Assembly (NCBI GenBank): GCA_963650915.1
Contig: CAVJMJ010000015.1
Coordinates: forward strand, 1 to 64,000
Direction: 5' to 3'
Length of the DNA stretch: 64,000 nt
Source of the DNA: UBA4636 sp963650915
GTDB taxonomy: Bacteria > Bacillota > Clostridia > Christensenellales > Borkfalkiaceae
Part shown: positions 52,667 to 61,252 of the stretch, piece by piece
How positions within the stretch are numbered: position 1 is the first letter of the stretch
Layout: each line of letters starts with the position of its first letter
Program-made: the position numbers and the translations under genes
Notes under the pieces: model-generated
Database searches by the model: none
Seen by the model: the letters and a program-made list of their open reading frames with translations, nothing else
What the model was told of the DNA's origin: nothing

Positions 52667-52697
52667 AACCCCGCCGAAATTGTCATTCGGCGGGGTT
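52667..52697. terminator. Second hairpin, GC-rich
   Basis: AACCCCGCCGAA / TTCGGCGGGGTT with an ATTGTCA loop; A-run upstream, so it favours minus-strand termination for ung. Confidence 0.65.
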
Positions 52698-52708
52698 GAA
52701 AAACGCTC

Positions 52709-52743
52709 TTATCCCGTCGAGGGAACTAACCTCGACGGGATAA
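52709..52743. other. Third hairpin in series
   Basis: TTATCCCGTCGAG / CTCGACGGGATAA, 13-bp perfect stem, no T-run. Confidence 0.6.
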
Positions 52744-52751
52744 AAAGTGCA

Positions 52752-52779
52752 TTTAAACGGCTTATAGCCGCACTTTTAT
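52752..52779 (+). repeat. Dispersed palindromic element, copy 12
   Basis: TTTAAACGGCTTATAGCC then GCACTTTTAT. An outer AAAAGTGC / GCACTTTT pair (52743-52779) extends its palindrome. The following 400 bp to 53183 holds no gene, only T-rich DNA. Confidence 0.75.
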
Positions 52780-53073
52780 TTGTTTTGCAAACTCTTTTTT
52801 GTTTTTTGTGTACGTTATAAAAGATTGTTGCTTTTTATTTTTGTGCGGTATAAATTTTTATCTTACTTTTCTGCTTTTTTAACTTTTTTTACTTTACGTT
52901 TATGTGTTTTTTAACTTATTTAAGTTTTGAAAACTTTTATTTTTTACCTTTACGCGACTGTAAAATTTTTACGTTCATAATAAGTTTTTGCGTTTTTTAA
53001 ATTCTTCCGCACGAAAAGTTTTTATATTCGCACGAATATAAGCGGGGGTAGAATTTTTAATCTCTCCCGTTCT

Positions 53074-53110
53074 ACTCGCAAAACTTTTAAAAAATAAAAG
53101 TTTTGCGAGT
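53074..53110. other. Long perfect hairpin
   Basis: ACTCGCAAAACTTTTA / TAAAAGTTTTGCGAGT, 16-bp stem with a 5-nt loop, 73 bp past the ung stop. Neither side has a T-run in the right place for a classical terminator. Confidence 0.6.
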
Positions 53111-53183
53111 AAAAAAATAAAAACGGCAAATTTTTGCGGTTTTGGTCTGTTTTAATGGTAAAATTTTAAAAAAATCGCAAAAA

Positions 53184-53849
53184 TTATAATTGCCAATTAA
53201 TGGGTTCGTAGCCGTTTTTTATTAAAAATTCGTTGGTTTTTGAGAAGTGGCGACAACCGAAGAAGCCGTTGTACGCAGACAGCGGGGAAGGATGCGCGCT
53301 TTCTAAAACGAGATGTTTTTTAGTGTCTATAAAGGCTTTTTTGTTTCGAGCGTTTCTGCCCCAAAGGATAAAAACCATAGGCTCCTTTCTCGCACTTAAT
53401 TTTTTAATTACCTCGTCGGTAAACTCCGTCCATCCGCACGCTTGGTGCGAGTTGGCTTGTCCCCGTCTTACGGTCAGCGTGGTGTTTAATAAAAGCACGC
53501 CTTGTTTTGCCCAGGGCGTAAGGTCGGTTTTGTTTCCGTTATCGACGCCTAAATCGTCTTTTAGTTCTTTATAGATATTGGCAAGCGAGGGCGGCATTTT
53601 TACCCCTTGTTTCACGGAAAAACTAAGCCCGTGCGCTTCGCCCGGTTCGTGGTAAGGGTCTTGCCCTAAAATTACCGCTTTTACCTCGTGATACGGAGTA
53701 AGTTTAAAGGCGTTGAAAATTTCGTTCATCGGCGGGTAAACTTCACGCGTAAAGTATTCTTGTTTTAAAAACTCTCTTATTTTGGCGTAATTTTCGCCTT
53801 CGATAAGGTCTTTTAAAACTTGGTTCCAATCGTTTTGAAAATCAATCAT
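53184..53849 (-). CDS. ung: Uracil-DNA glycosylase, family 1
   Basis: A 221-aa base-excision repair enzyme. The water-activating loop is LGQDPYHEPGEAHGLSFSV (D64), the Leu-loop is LESAHPSPLSAYNGFFG, and the middle motif GVLLLNTTLTVRRGQANSHQ places the uracil-binding Asn. Length is normal (about 220). The ATG at 53847-53849 gives the standard N-terminus MIDFQNDWNQVLKDL; a 39-residue upstream in-frame extension overlaps the neighbouring promoter region and is rejected. It is divergent from the radical SAM operon. Confidence 0.95.
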   Translation of the reverse strand: MIDFQNDWNQVLKDLIEGENYAKIREFLKQEYFTREVYPPMNEIFNAFKLTPYHEVKAVILGQDPYHEPGEAHGLSFSVKQGVKMPPSLANIYKELKDDLGVDNGNKTDLTPWAKQGVLLLNTTLTVRRGQANSHQACGWTEFTDEVIKKLSARKEPMVFILWGRNARNKKAFIDTKKHLVLESAHPSPLSAYNGFFGCRHFSKTNEFLIKNGYEPINWQL

Positions 53850-53970
53850 GGCACACGTCCTTTTCGTCTTTATAAAATTATACAACGATTTTTTCGATAT
53901 GTCAAAACAATGTTTGAAAGTTAAAGGGCAAAAAGAAAGAGAAAAAACACACCGTAAAACCCGCAAACCA

Positions 53971-53999
53971 TTGCAAATTTCGAACTATTATGCTAAAAT
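53971..53999 (+). promoter_or_regulatory. Promoter placing transcription start at the ATG of the radical SAM gene
   Basis: TTGCAA (53971-53976), exactly 17 bp, extended -10 TGC plus TAAAAT (53994-53999). The predicted start is 54005-54007, which is the ATG itself, so the mRNA would be leaderless. Confidence 0.6.
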
Positions 54000-54006
54000 T
54001 AAATTT

Positions 54007-55779
54007 ATGAGATTAAACGATTTGCTTAAAAAGGCGGAAAAACCCGCAAGATATATCGGTGGCGAATACGGTTCGGGCGGTAAGGAGTTTAAAGAGTACA
54101 ATTATTGTCTTTGCTTTCCCGACGTTTACGAAGTTGCCATGTCCAACCTCGGCATAAGAATCGTCGAAAAGGTAATGACCGACGTCGATGGCGTTTTCGT
54201 AGACCGTTGTTTTGCCCCGTGGGACGATTTCGGAAAACTTTTAAAGGAAAACGGCATGCCGTTATACGGGCTTAATTCAAAAAGACCGCTTAAAGATTTC
54301 GATGCGATAGGTTTTTCGACGGGCTTTGAGCTTTGCTATACGAGTATATTATATATGCTCGATTTGGCGGGGATTCCTCTTTTAAGAGAGGAAAGGGACG
54401 ACAGTTACCCCGTAATAGAAGCGGGCGGTCCTTGCACTTGCAACCCCGAACCGATAGCTGATTTTATCGATCTTTTCATCCTCGGCGACGGCGAAGCGGT
54501 AAACGGCGAACTTGCAAAATTGAGATTAAAACACAAAAACAAAACAGAATATTTAAAAGAAGCAAGTAAACTTTGCGGTGTTTACGTGCCGTCGATGATG
54601 GACGTAAAATATGCCGATAACGGGCTTATAGATGGGTTTTCGGGTATAACGGAAGCAAAAAAAGCCGTTATAGCCGATTTAGACAAAGCGGCTTTCCCAA
54701 AAACTACGCCGGTCGGCAATATAGAAGTAGTTTTCGACAGAGCGGTCGTAGAGGTCATGCGCGGATGCCCGCGCGGGTGCAGGTTTTGTCAGGCGGGCTA
54801 CATATATAGACCCATACGGACGAGAAGTGTCGAAACACTCGTGAAACAGGCAAAAAGCATAGTGGAATCCACCGGGTTTGACGAATTGAGTTTAAACAGT
54901 TTGTCTACCGGCGACTATCCATGTTTGATACAACTTATATCGTCCCTTAAAGAGGCACTTCCGAATACGAAAATAGCCTTGCCCTCTTTAAGAATAGACA
55001 GTTTCGACAGTGAATTCGTTCAAGAATCCAAGAAGAACAGTCTTACCTTTGCGCCCGAAGCGGGAACGCAAAGGCTACGCGACGTAATCAATAAAGACGT
55101 AACCGAGGAGCAGATAGAACGTTGTGTTTTGGCGGCGTTTTCGCAAGGGTATACTTCGATAAAACTTTACTTTATGATGGGGCTTCCGACCGAAACCGAC
55201 GAGGATCTTAACGGCATTTGCGACATAGTATATAAAATAAGGGAAATTTATTCCAAAAACAAGCGCGCGTCGAGAGAACTCAGGGTAAGCGTAAGCGCAT
55301 CGACGTTTATACCCAAACCGTTTACGCCCTTCCAGTGGGAAAGGCAGATATCGGAAGAGGAGTTTAAACACAAAGTCGATTTGTTGAAACAAAGACTTTT
55401 CGTTAAAGGCGTGTCGTTGAGTTGGAACGATTTTGCGGTTTCAAAACTCGAAGCCGTGCTTGCGCGAGGTGACAGAAAACTCGGAAAGGTTATACTTTCC
55501 GCATACAAAAAAGGTGCGCACCTTGACAGTTGGTCTGAATTTTTCAAAAAAGACGTTTGGCAGGAAGCCTTTGCGGAAAACGGCGTCGATCCAGATTTTT
55601 ACACGAGAAAGCACGAGTTTTCCGAAGTCTTGCCGTGGGATTTCATAAACATTTACGTAAACAAGAGTTATTTGCAAAAAGAAGCCGAAAGGGCTTACGA
55701 AGGAAAGGTAACGGGCAGTTGCTTTAAAGGGTGTAAAGGGTGCGGAGTTCAAAAAGAATTCAGGTGTGAAAAATGTTAG
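54007..55779 (+). CDS. TIGR03960-type radical SAM protein with B12-binding-like N-terminus
   Basis: A 590-aa protein. Residues 1-230 form a B12-binding-like Rossmann domain (CFPDVYEVAMSNLGIRIVEK, GFSTGFELCYTSILYMLDLA). The radical SAM core starts at about 250 with EVMRGCPRGCRFCQAGYIYR (CxxxCxxC, the [4Fe-4S] ligands), then FAPEAGTQRLRDVINK. The C-terminus ends in a Cys cluster (CFKGCKGCGVQKEFRCEKC). Function is not established. In Clostridia it is always followed by the DUF2344 gene, with which it overlaps by 7 bp here, and by RNase G, suggesting an RNA- or ribosome-related modification. The start was chosen at the ATG at the predicted transcription start; a longer frame to 53848 lacks any ribosome binding site. 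A dispersed-element match lies in frame at ADNGLIDGF. Confidence 0.85.
   Translation: MRLNDLLKKAEKPARYIGGEYGSGGKEFKEYNYCLCFPDVYEVAMSNLGIRIVEKVMTDVDGVFVDRCFAPWDDFGKLLKENGMPLYGLNSKRPLKDFDAIGFSTGFELCYTSILYMLDLAGIPLLREERDDSYPVIEAGGPCTCNPEPIADFIDLFILGDGEAVNGELAKLRLKHKNKTEYLKEASKLCGVYVPSMMDVKYADNGLIDGFSGITEAKKAVIADLDKAAFPKTTPVGNIEVVFDRAVVEVMRGCPRGCRFCQAGYIYRPIRTRSVETLVKQAKSIVESTGFDELSLNSLSTGDYPCLIQLISSLKEALPNTKIALPSLRIDSFDSEFVQESKKNSLTFAPEAGTQRLRDVINKDVTEEQIERCVLAAFSQGYTSIKLYFMMGLPTETDEDLNGICDIVYKIREIYSKNKRASRELRVSVSASTFIPKPFTPFQWERQISEEEFKHKVDLLKQRLFVKGVSLSWNDFAVSKLEAVLARGDRKLGKVILSAYKKGAHLDSWSEFFKKDVWQEAFAENGVDPDFYTRKHEFSEVLPWDFINIYVNKSYLQKEAERAYEGKVTGSCFKGCKGCGVQKEFRCEKC
54614..54641 (+). repeat. 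Dispersed element inside the radical SAM gene
   Basis: CGATAACGGGCTTATAGATG then GGTTTTCG, translated A-D-N-G-L-I-D-G-F. Confidence 0.5.
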
Positions 55780-56384
55780 TAATAAGATATTCCAAAAAGG
55801 ACGGCGCCGAATTTATATCCCATCTCGATACCCTTCGCCATTTGCAAAAAATACTCATAAGAGCAAAAATAGACGTGGAATATTCCAAGGGTTATAGCCC
55901 GCATATGTTGATATACATGTCGGCACCGCTCGGTGTAGGCATTATAAGCATGGCGGAATATTGCGCCATAGAAACCGACTTTTCGGCGGAAAAATTCGTC
56001 GATCTTTTCAATAAATACGCCCCATCGGGGTTTAAGTGCCTTTCGGCGATAAACACTCAAAAAAAAGTCAACCTTCAAGCCGATATGGACAGTGCGGAAT
56101 ATCTTATAGAGGGCGTAAACGATTTTGACCTTGGTGACGTTTTGGGTGCAAGCGAATTTTTCGTGCTTGACAAAAAGGGCGAGCAAAAAAACGTTCGCGA
56201 TAGAATTTTAGATTTAAAAAAGTGCGATAACGGGCTTATAGCCCTACTTTCTTTCGGAAACAGTACCTTACGCCCAGACGTTTTCGGTAATAAACTTATC
56301 GAACTTTACGGTGGCGGAGATCTTACCGTTACGAAACTCAACGCCTTTATAAACGGTGTCAAACCGGAGGACGCCTTTATATGA
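55773..56384 (+). CDS. DUF2344 (TIGR03936) radical SAM-associated protein
   Basis: A 203-aa protein with the family opening FISHLDTLRHLQKILIRAKI and the SKGYSPHMLIYMSAPLGVGI block. Function unknown. In many genomes this domain is fused to or adjacent to the TIGR03960 radical SAM protein. It overlaps that gene by 7 bp and the RNase G gene by 4 bp (ATGA), so the three are one translationally coupled operon. AGGTG before the ATG. Residues 151-160 (CDNGLIALLSF) contain an exact match to the dispersed element, in the family's usual beta-strand position. Confidence 0.85.
   Translation: MLVIRYSKKDGAEFISHLDTLRHLQKILIRAKIDVEYSKGYSPHMLIYMSAPLGVGIISMAEYCAIETDFSAEKFVDLFNKYAPSGFKCLSAINTQKKVNLQADMDSAEYLIEGVNDFDLGDVLGASEFFVLDKKGEQKNVRDRILDLKKCDNGLIALLSFGNSTLRPDVFGNKLIELYGGGDLTVTKLNAFINGVKPEDAFI
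56224..56250 (+). repeat. Dispersed element inside the DUF2344 gene
   Basis: GCGATAACGGGCTTATAGCC then CTACTTTC, translated C-D-N-G-L-I-A-L-L-S. Confidence 0.6.
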
Positions 56385-57874
56385 AACGAATTTTTATAGA
56401 CAGTTACGCCGGCAATATCGTGGCGGCACTTGCGGAAGATAAAAAACTTTTGGAGTACCAGACCGAAAAGCGTAGCGGAAGAATAATCGTCGGAAGCGTC
56501 TATAAAGGACGGGTTGAAAACGTTTTGCCGGGCATGCAGGTAGCCTTCGTAAATATAGGACTCGAAAAAAACGGGTATCTATATACGGGGGAATCTCTCG
56601 TTAATAAATCTCAACTCGAAAACGCCGTAACCTTTCCTACAAAACTCGACGTAAAAGAGGGTGACGAAATCCTCGTACAGGTCGTAAAAGACGTTTCGGG
56701 AACAAAAGGAGTCAGACTTTCTACGCACGTATCGTTTGCCGCAAGGTACTTAGTTTACATGCCGGAATACGATTTCGTCGTCGTATCGAGAAGAATCGAC
56801 GACGAAAAAATGCGAGAGGACTTGCAAAAACTCGGCGAAGAAATAAAGCCCGAAAAAGGCGGGCTTATCATGCGCACCGTTTCCGGAAACGCCGATAAAG
56901 AGTTTTTTATAGAAGAAAAAGATTATCTCGAAAATATATATCGCGATATTTTAAAAAACGCGCAAACGACTAAAGCCCCCGCTCTTTTATACGAAGACGG
57001 CAATCTTGCCAAAAGAATGTTGCGCGACGTATATACCCCCGACGTAGACGAAATAGTCGTGTCCGATTACTCGTTATACCTCGACGTAATGGACGTTGCC
57101 GTAAAACGCGGCGGTAAAATTTTGGAAAAGATAAAGTATTACGATAAAAAACGTGATATGTTTACCGATTACGGCTTGGCGTCGGAAATCGACGCTATGC
57201 TGAGAAACAAAGTAAAGCTTGAAAGCGGTGCCTATCTTATAATTGATAAGACGGAAGCGCTTACCGCAATAGACGTAAACACGGGCAAATACATAGGAGA
57301 GGACAGTCTCGAACAAACTGTTTTTGAAACCAACCTTTTGGCTTGCGACGAAATCGCTCGTCAGTTACGGCTCAGAAATATCGGCGGTATGGTAATTATC
57401 GATTTTATCGATATGGAAGAAGAGGAACACCGCACCGCCGTAGTCGAAAAACTCAGACTTTTATTGAAGGACGACAGAAGCCGTTGCAACGTCGTAGGTA
57501 TGACGGGGCTCGGGTTGGTCGAACTTACTCGCAAAAAAACGAGAAAAGAAAGCGTTGCGGGACTGGTGAAACCTTGCCCCTATTGCAAGGGCGAGGGAGT
57601 GATTTTCAGTAACGAACATATAGTTACGAAGATTCGTTGCGCCCTTTTGGACGTGTTTTCCGAAGACTATTCGTGTGCGCTTATAGACCTTAACGGAGAT
57701 ATTTGCGAGTATATTTTCAAAACCGGCGCGCTAAGTAAGGACGTAGCCAAAATCTGGCGGGATAAACGAATTTATCTTATTCCGCACAAAACTTATCACC
57801 ACGAATATTTTTCGGTTAGGGGCGATAACAGTAAGGTTTTGGATCTTCCCGATAAAGCAAGGCTTTTGTATTGA
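56381..57874 (+). CDS. rng: Ribonuclease E/G family endoribonuclease
   Basis: A 497-aa protein of RNase G type. The S1 domain is about 34-110 (GSVYKGRVENVLPGMQVAFV, then NIGLEKNGYL). The DNase-I-like catalytic domain has two metal-binding Asp in AIDVNTGKY and IIDFIDMEEEEHR. The Zn-link is CPYCKGEG (about 400-407). It cleaves single-stranded, AU-rich RNA and matures 5S/16S rRNA in relatives. Length is that of RNase G, without RNase E's long scaffold tail. GGAGG within the previous gene. Often followed by ribosomal protein genes L21/L27, but not here; a tandem repeat follows at once. Confidence 0.95.
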   Translation: MKRIFIDSYAGNIVAALAEDKKLLEYQTEKRSGRIIVGSVYKGRVENVLPGMQVAFVNIGLEKNGYLYTGESLVNKSQLENAVTFPTKLDVKEGDEILVQVVKDVSGTKGVRLSTHVSFAARYLVYMPEYDFVVVSRRIDDEKMREDLQKLGEEIKPEKGGLIMRTVSGNADKEFFIEEKDYLENIYRDILKNAQTTKAPALLYEDGNLAKRMLRDVYTPDVDEIVVSDYSLYLDVMDVAVKRGGKILEKIKYYDKKRDMFTDYGLASEIDAMLRNKVKLESGAYLIIDKTEALTAIDVNTGKYIGEDSLEQTVFETNLLACDEIARQLRLRNIGGMVIIDFIDMEEEEHRTAVVEKLRLLLKDDRSRCNVVGMTGLGLVELTRKKTRKESVAGLVKPCPYCKGEGVIFSNEHIVTKIRCALLDVFSEDYSCALIDLNGDICEYIFKTGALSKDVAKIWRDKRIYLIPHKTYHHEYFSVRGDNSKVLDLPDKARLLY

Positions 57875-57875
57875 G

Positions 57876-57976
57876 CAATTTTTGTATCGGACAATTTTTG
57901 TATCGAGCAATCTTTGTATCGAATAAGTTTTGTATCGGACAATTTTTGTATTTGACAATTTTTACATTGAATAATT
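57876..57976. repeat. 17-bp tandem repeat
   Basis: Six to seven units of (A/G)CAATTTTTGTATCGG or close variants, starting two bases after the rng stop. Period about 16-18 bp. Confidence 0.8.
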
Positions 57977-58065
57977 GCGTGCGATGTTTCAGTCATCGTT
58001 CGGATTTTAAACGTTATATTGAATTTTTTACGCGGGCGAAACCGCTCGCTTATAAAGGAGTTAAA

Positions 58066-58788
58066 ATGAAAGTAATTATTACCGAAAATTACGACGAAAT
58101 GAGTAAAAAAGCGGCAGAAATCGTTATCGATTTATTAAAAACCAAGCCTAAATGCGTACTCGGTTTGGCTACCGGCACAACACCGATAGGGTTATATCAA
58201 AACCTTATAAAGGCGTATAAAGACGGCGAAGTTTCTTTTTCCGAAGTTACCACCGCCAACCTTGACGAATACGTGGGTTTAACCAAAGACCACGACCAAA
58301 GTTACGCTTATTTTATGCGTCATAATCTTTTTGACTACGTGGATATTAAAAAAGAAAACTTAAATATTCCCGACGGCTCACAAAAGGATTTGGACGCCGA
58401 ATGTTTAAGATATAGCGAGTTTTTAAAGAATCATCCGCAGGATTTGCAGGTTTTGGGTATCGGCAGTAACGGGCATATCGGTTTTAACGAACCGGGTACG
58501 AGTTTTGAAAGCAAAACGCACGTTGTAAACTTGACCGAAAGTACCATAAAAGACAATTCCCGCTTGTTTAACAGTATAGAAGAAGTCCCCACGAAAGCCG
58601 TAACGATGGGCATCGGCGAAATTATGAAATCGAAAACCGTTCTTATTTTGGCAAGCGGTAAAAACAAAGCCAAGGCTGTTTACAACACCGTAAAAGTCGC
58701 CCCTAACGAATCAACACCCGCAAGCGTATTACAAAATCACCCGAATTGTATTTTGATTGCGGACAAGGAAGCCGCTTCCCTTCTTTAA
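58066..58788 (+). CDS. nagB: Glucosamine-6-phosphate deaminase
   Basis: A 240-aa enzyme converting glucosamine-6-phosphate to fructose-6-phosphate and ammonia, linking amino-sugar breakdown to glycolysis. Motifs: LGLATGTTPIGLYQNL (phosphate loop), TTANLDEYVGL (catalytic Asp) and VLGIGSNGHIGFNEPG (catalytic His/Glu region). Length is normal. The start is the ATG at 58066 with AAAGGAG 6 nt upstream; the longer in-frame stretch to 57871 is made of the 17-bp repeat and is non-coding. No nagA is adjacent, so it stands alone. Confidence 0.95.
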   Translation: MKVIITENYDEMSKKAAEIVIDLLKTKPKCVLGLATGTTPIGLYQNLIKAYKDGEVSFSEVTTANLDEYVGLTKDHDQSYAYFMRHNLFDYVDIKKENLNIPDGSQKDLDAECLRYSEFLKNHPQDLQVLGIGSNGHIGFNEPGTSFESKTHVVNLTESTIKDNSRLFNSIEEVPTKAVTMGIGEIMKSKTVLILASGKNKAKAVYNTVKVAPNESTPASVLQNHPNCILIADKEAASLL

Positions 58789-59065
58789 TTTATTTTTAAT
58801 TTAAAGATAAATTTTTTAGATTATAAGCCGTAATCGTAATATAAACAAACGTCGGTTATAAGAAGAAAGCAAGATTGCTATATCGTTGCGGTAAAGTTTT
58901 ATTTGCGACATTGCGGTACAATAGGCTGTATTGCGTTTTAAATGCTATATTGCGGTATATACGACCGTTAAAAATTTTTGATTTTGTCCGCTAAAACTTT
59001 TAATTTGGCAACAATTAAAAGTTTTGTCCGCTAAAACTTTTAATTTAACGGCAATTAAAAAACAG

Positions 59066-59092
59066 CCGATAACGGGCTTATAGCCCCACTTA
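59066..59092 (+). repeat. Dispersed palindromic element, copy 13 (near consensus)
   Basis: CCGATAACGGGCTTATAGCC then CCACTTATAG. Confidence 0.8.
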
Positions 59093-59175
59093 TAGTCTGA
59101 TTTATAGCCAAACATATTGCAACGATTATTAAAAATATTATTTATAACAACCTGATACTTTAAAAAAAACTAATA

Positions 59176-59207
59176 GTGCCGAGGCGAAAATTAAATCGCC
59201 TCGGCAC
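59176..59207. terminator. 12-bp perfect hairpin, possible terminator
   Basis: GTGCCGAGGCGA / TCGCCTCGGCAC with loop AAATTAAA, followed by CGATTTTAT. Confidence 0.5.
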
Positions 59208-59571
59208 CGATTTTATAAAAGAGATAAAAATTATTAAATTATTTGTCGCTCGCCATGTTTATCGTGAGGTTAATGCTTTATTGCAAAATAAACATAACAG
59301 CTGTCTTGTGTTTAACGTCGGTAGTTTTACCGTCGTAACTTTTGAAAGCAAAATAAAAAACAAAGAAAAAATAAAAAAATTAAAGCAGGATAAAGAAAAG
59401 TCGCAAATCAAGACAAAGTAAAGAAAAGCAAAAAAACGCCAAGCAAGGTAAAAAAATAAAAACGAATAGCGGAATTTTTACGGACAGCCGAGTAAAAACG
59501 AAAAAATAAATCAAAAATCGCCGTTACAAAGCCTTAAATATGAAAAATAAGAGAAATTTTTCAATTTGCTA

Positions 59572-59600
59572 TTGACATAAGATATATAGTAAGATAAAAT
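59572..59600 (+). promoter_or_regulatory. Strong promoter for the stand-alone ATPase gene
   Basis: TTGACA (59572-59577), 17 bp, TAAAAT (59595-59600). The leader to the ATG is about 73 nt. Confidence 0.85.
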
Positions 59601-59679
59601 ATATGCGTATGCATCGCGCTTGAGGAAAACCGTTGTTATTTTTCGGCCAAAACAGTGCGGCAAAGGAGATTTTATTTTT

Positions 59680-60915
59680 ATGGCAACAGTAACGCTTAAA
59701 CACGTTTACAAGGTTTACCAAAACCAGGGCAAAAAACTCGAAGACTTAAAGCCTGCCGTTTCCGATTTCTGCATGGAAATCCAAGACAAAGAATTTATAG
59801 TTTTCGTAGGTCCTTCCGGTTGCGGTAAGTCAACTACCCTTCGTATGATCGCGGGACTCGAAGAAATCACCGACGGTGAAATCTACATTGACGACAGGCT
59901 CGTAAACAACGTCGAACCAAAGGACAGAGACATCGCAATGGTTTTCCAAAACTACGCGCTATATCCGCACATGTCCGTTTACGACAATATGGCTTTCGGT
60001 CTTAAACTTCGCCGTATCGACGATATTAAACGTGACAAAGAAGGCAACCCCGTTTTAGACGCAGAAGGGAATGAAATCCCCATCAAGCGTAAATACACCA
60101 AAGCCGAAATCGACGAAAAGGTTCAGGAAGCCGCTAAAATTTTGGCTATTGAAGAATATCTCGATCGTAAGCCCAAAGCACTTTCGGGCGGGCAACGTCA
60201 ACGTGTCGCGTTAGGCAGAACCATCGTCAGAAAACCCAAAGTATTCCTTTTGGACGAACCTTTATCCAACCTCGACGCTAAGTTAAGGGCAACCATGCGT
60301 GCGGAAATCATTAAACTGCACGAAAAATTAGGGGCAACCTTTATTTACGTTACCCACGACCAAGTAGAGGCTATGACGATGGGTACCCGTATCGTCGTTA
60401 TGAAGGACGGCTTCGTTCAACAAATCGGTGCGCCTCAACATCTTTACGACGACCCCGTAAACGTTTTCGTAGCGGGATTTATCGGAACGCCTCAAATGAA
60501 CTTCTTTGACGGAAGGGTAACGCCGGACGGAAAAGTCGTTTTCGCAAATAACCAACATATAGTTTTGCCGAAGGAAATTTTCGCTAAATTCGATATGCAA
60601 AAAATCGGTAACGGCGTTGACGTCGTTTTGGGCATAAGACCGGGTGACATTAAACTTTCCGACACCTATAAAGAGGGCGAAAGCGTTTCTTGCAAGATAG
60701 AAGTTATCGAAGCGTTGGGCAACGAAACCATAATTTACGCCGATTGCGACGAAAACGCAAACTCGACTATGGAACATTCTCCCACGTCGATAACGGCAAG
60801 CGTAAAACTTAAACGCAACCCCGAAAGAGGTCAAAAGGTTTATTTCGATTTCGATCTCGATAAAGTTCATCTTTTCGAAAAAGAAACGGAAATGACTTTA
60901 AGAAAACAAAACTAA
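59680..60915 (+). CDS. Stand-alone sugar ABC transporter ATPase, MsmK/UgpC type
   Basis: A 411-aa ATPase with Walker A GPSGCGKSTTLRMIAGLEE, Q-loop FQNYALYPHM, signature LSGGQRQRVALGRT, Walker B VFLLDEPLSNLD, H-loop YVTHDQVEAMTM, and a TOBE domain with LGIRPGDIKLS. An insertion of about 30 residues (KRDKEGNPVLDAEGNEIPIK, about 114-140) sits between Q-loop and signature, in the helical subdomain that contacts the permease. No permease or binding protein is near, so it probably energises several sugar importers, as MsmK does in other Firmicutes. The ATG at 59680 is preferred (MATVTLKHVYKVY; AAAGGAGA upstream). Strong promoter. Confidence 0.9.
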   Translation: MATVTLKHVYKVYQNQGKKLEDLKPAVSDFCMEIQDKEFIVFVGPSGCGKSTTLRMIAGLEEITDGEIYIDDRLVNNVEPKDRDIAMVFQNYALYPHMSVYDNMAFGLKLRRIDDIKRDKEGNPVLDAEGNEIPIKRKYTKAEIDEKVQEAAKILAIEEYLDRKPKALSGGQRQRVALGRTIVRKPKVFLLDEPLSNLDAKLRATMRAEIIKLHEKLGATFIYVTHDQVEAMTMGTRIVVMKDGFVQQIGAPQHLYDDPVNVFVAGFIGTPQMNFFDGRVTPDGKVVFANNQHIVLPKEIFAKFDMQKIGNGVDVVLGIRPGDIKLSDTYKEGESVSCKIEVIEALGNETIIYADCDENANSTMEHSPTSITASVKLKRNPERGQKVYFDFDLDKVHLFEKETEMTLRKQN

Positions 60916-61013
60916 TTTAAATAAATCGATTTTTAATTTAGTGATTTTTTAATTTAATACTTTTTAAATTTAGTGTTTTTTAAATATAGTCGTTAAATTT
61001 ATTTATAGTTATA

Positions 61014-61041
61014 GAAGGACGGTTTTTTGCCGTCCTTTTTT
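61014..61041 (+). terminator. Terminator of the MsmK-type gene
   Basis: AAGGACGG-TTTTTTG-CCGTCCTT then T-run. The preceding 90 bp carry a repeat of TTTAATTTAGTGATTTTTTA-like units. Confidence 0.85.
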
Positions 61042-61252
61042 ATCGCGTTTTTTAAAGGGATTTTTTAAGTTTTTTGGTTTTTTTATTGCGTTTTTCGGTC
61101 TGTAAAATGTAAAAAAGTAAGCAGTAAGCGGTAAACGGTAAAAACTTATTGCGATTTAAAATTACGATGATAAAAAATTACAAGTATAAATCAATAATAA
61201 TCGGTCAAAAAACATAAGGCAAAAAAAGTTGCGTTAAAGGAGATAAAGTAAA

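Larger units (their letters stand above)
58789..59571. other. Intergenic, hairpins and repeats only
   Basis: Four ATTGCGGTA-type words (58870-58945), a duplicated GTCCGCTAAAACTTTTAATTT (58986 and 59023), one dispersed element, a strong hairpin and a final A-rich tract (59340-59530). An 81-codon plus-strand frame at 59176 starts inside the hairpin and is low in information. Confidence 0.5.

Noticed and set aside
55886..55908. GGTTATAGCCCGC in the DUF2344 gene as another element copy
   Set aside because: It encodes the family's conserved Y-S-x-G-[YF]-x-P-H motif, so the resemblance is coincidental.
59176..59421. Plus-strand 81-codon ORF
   Set aside because: Starts inside a perfect hairpin and ends in a Lys-rich low-complexity tail from the A-rich tract.
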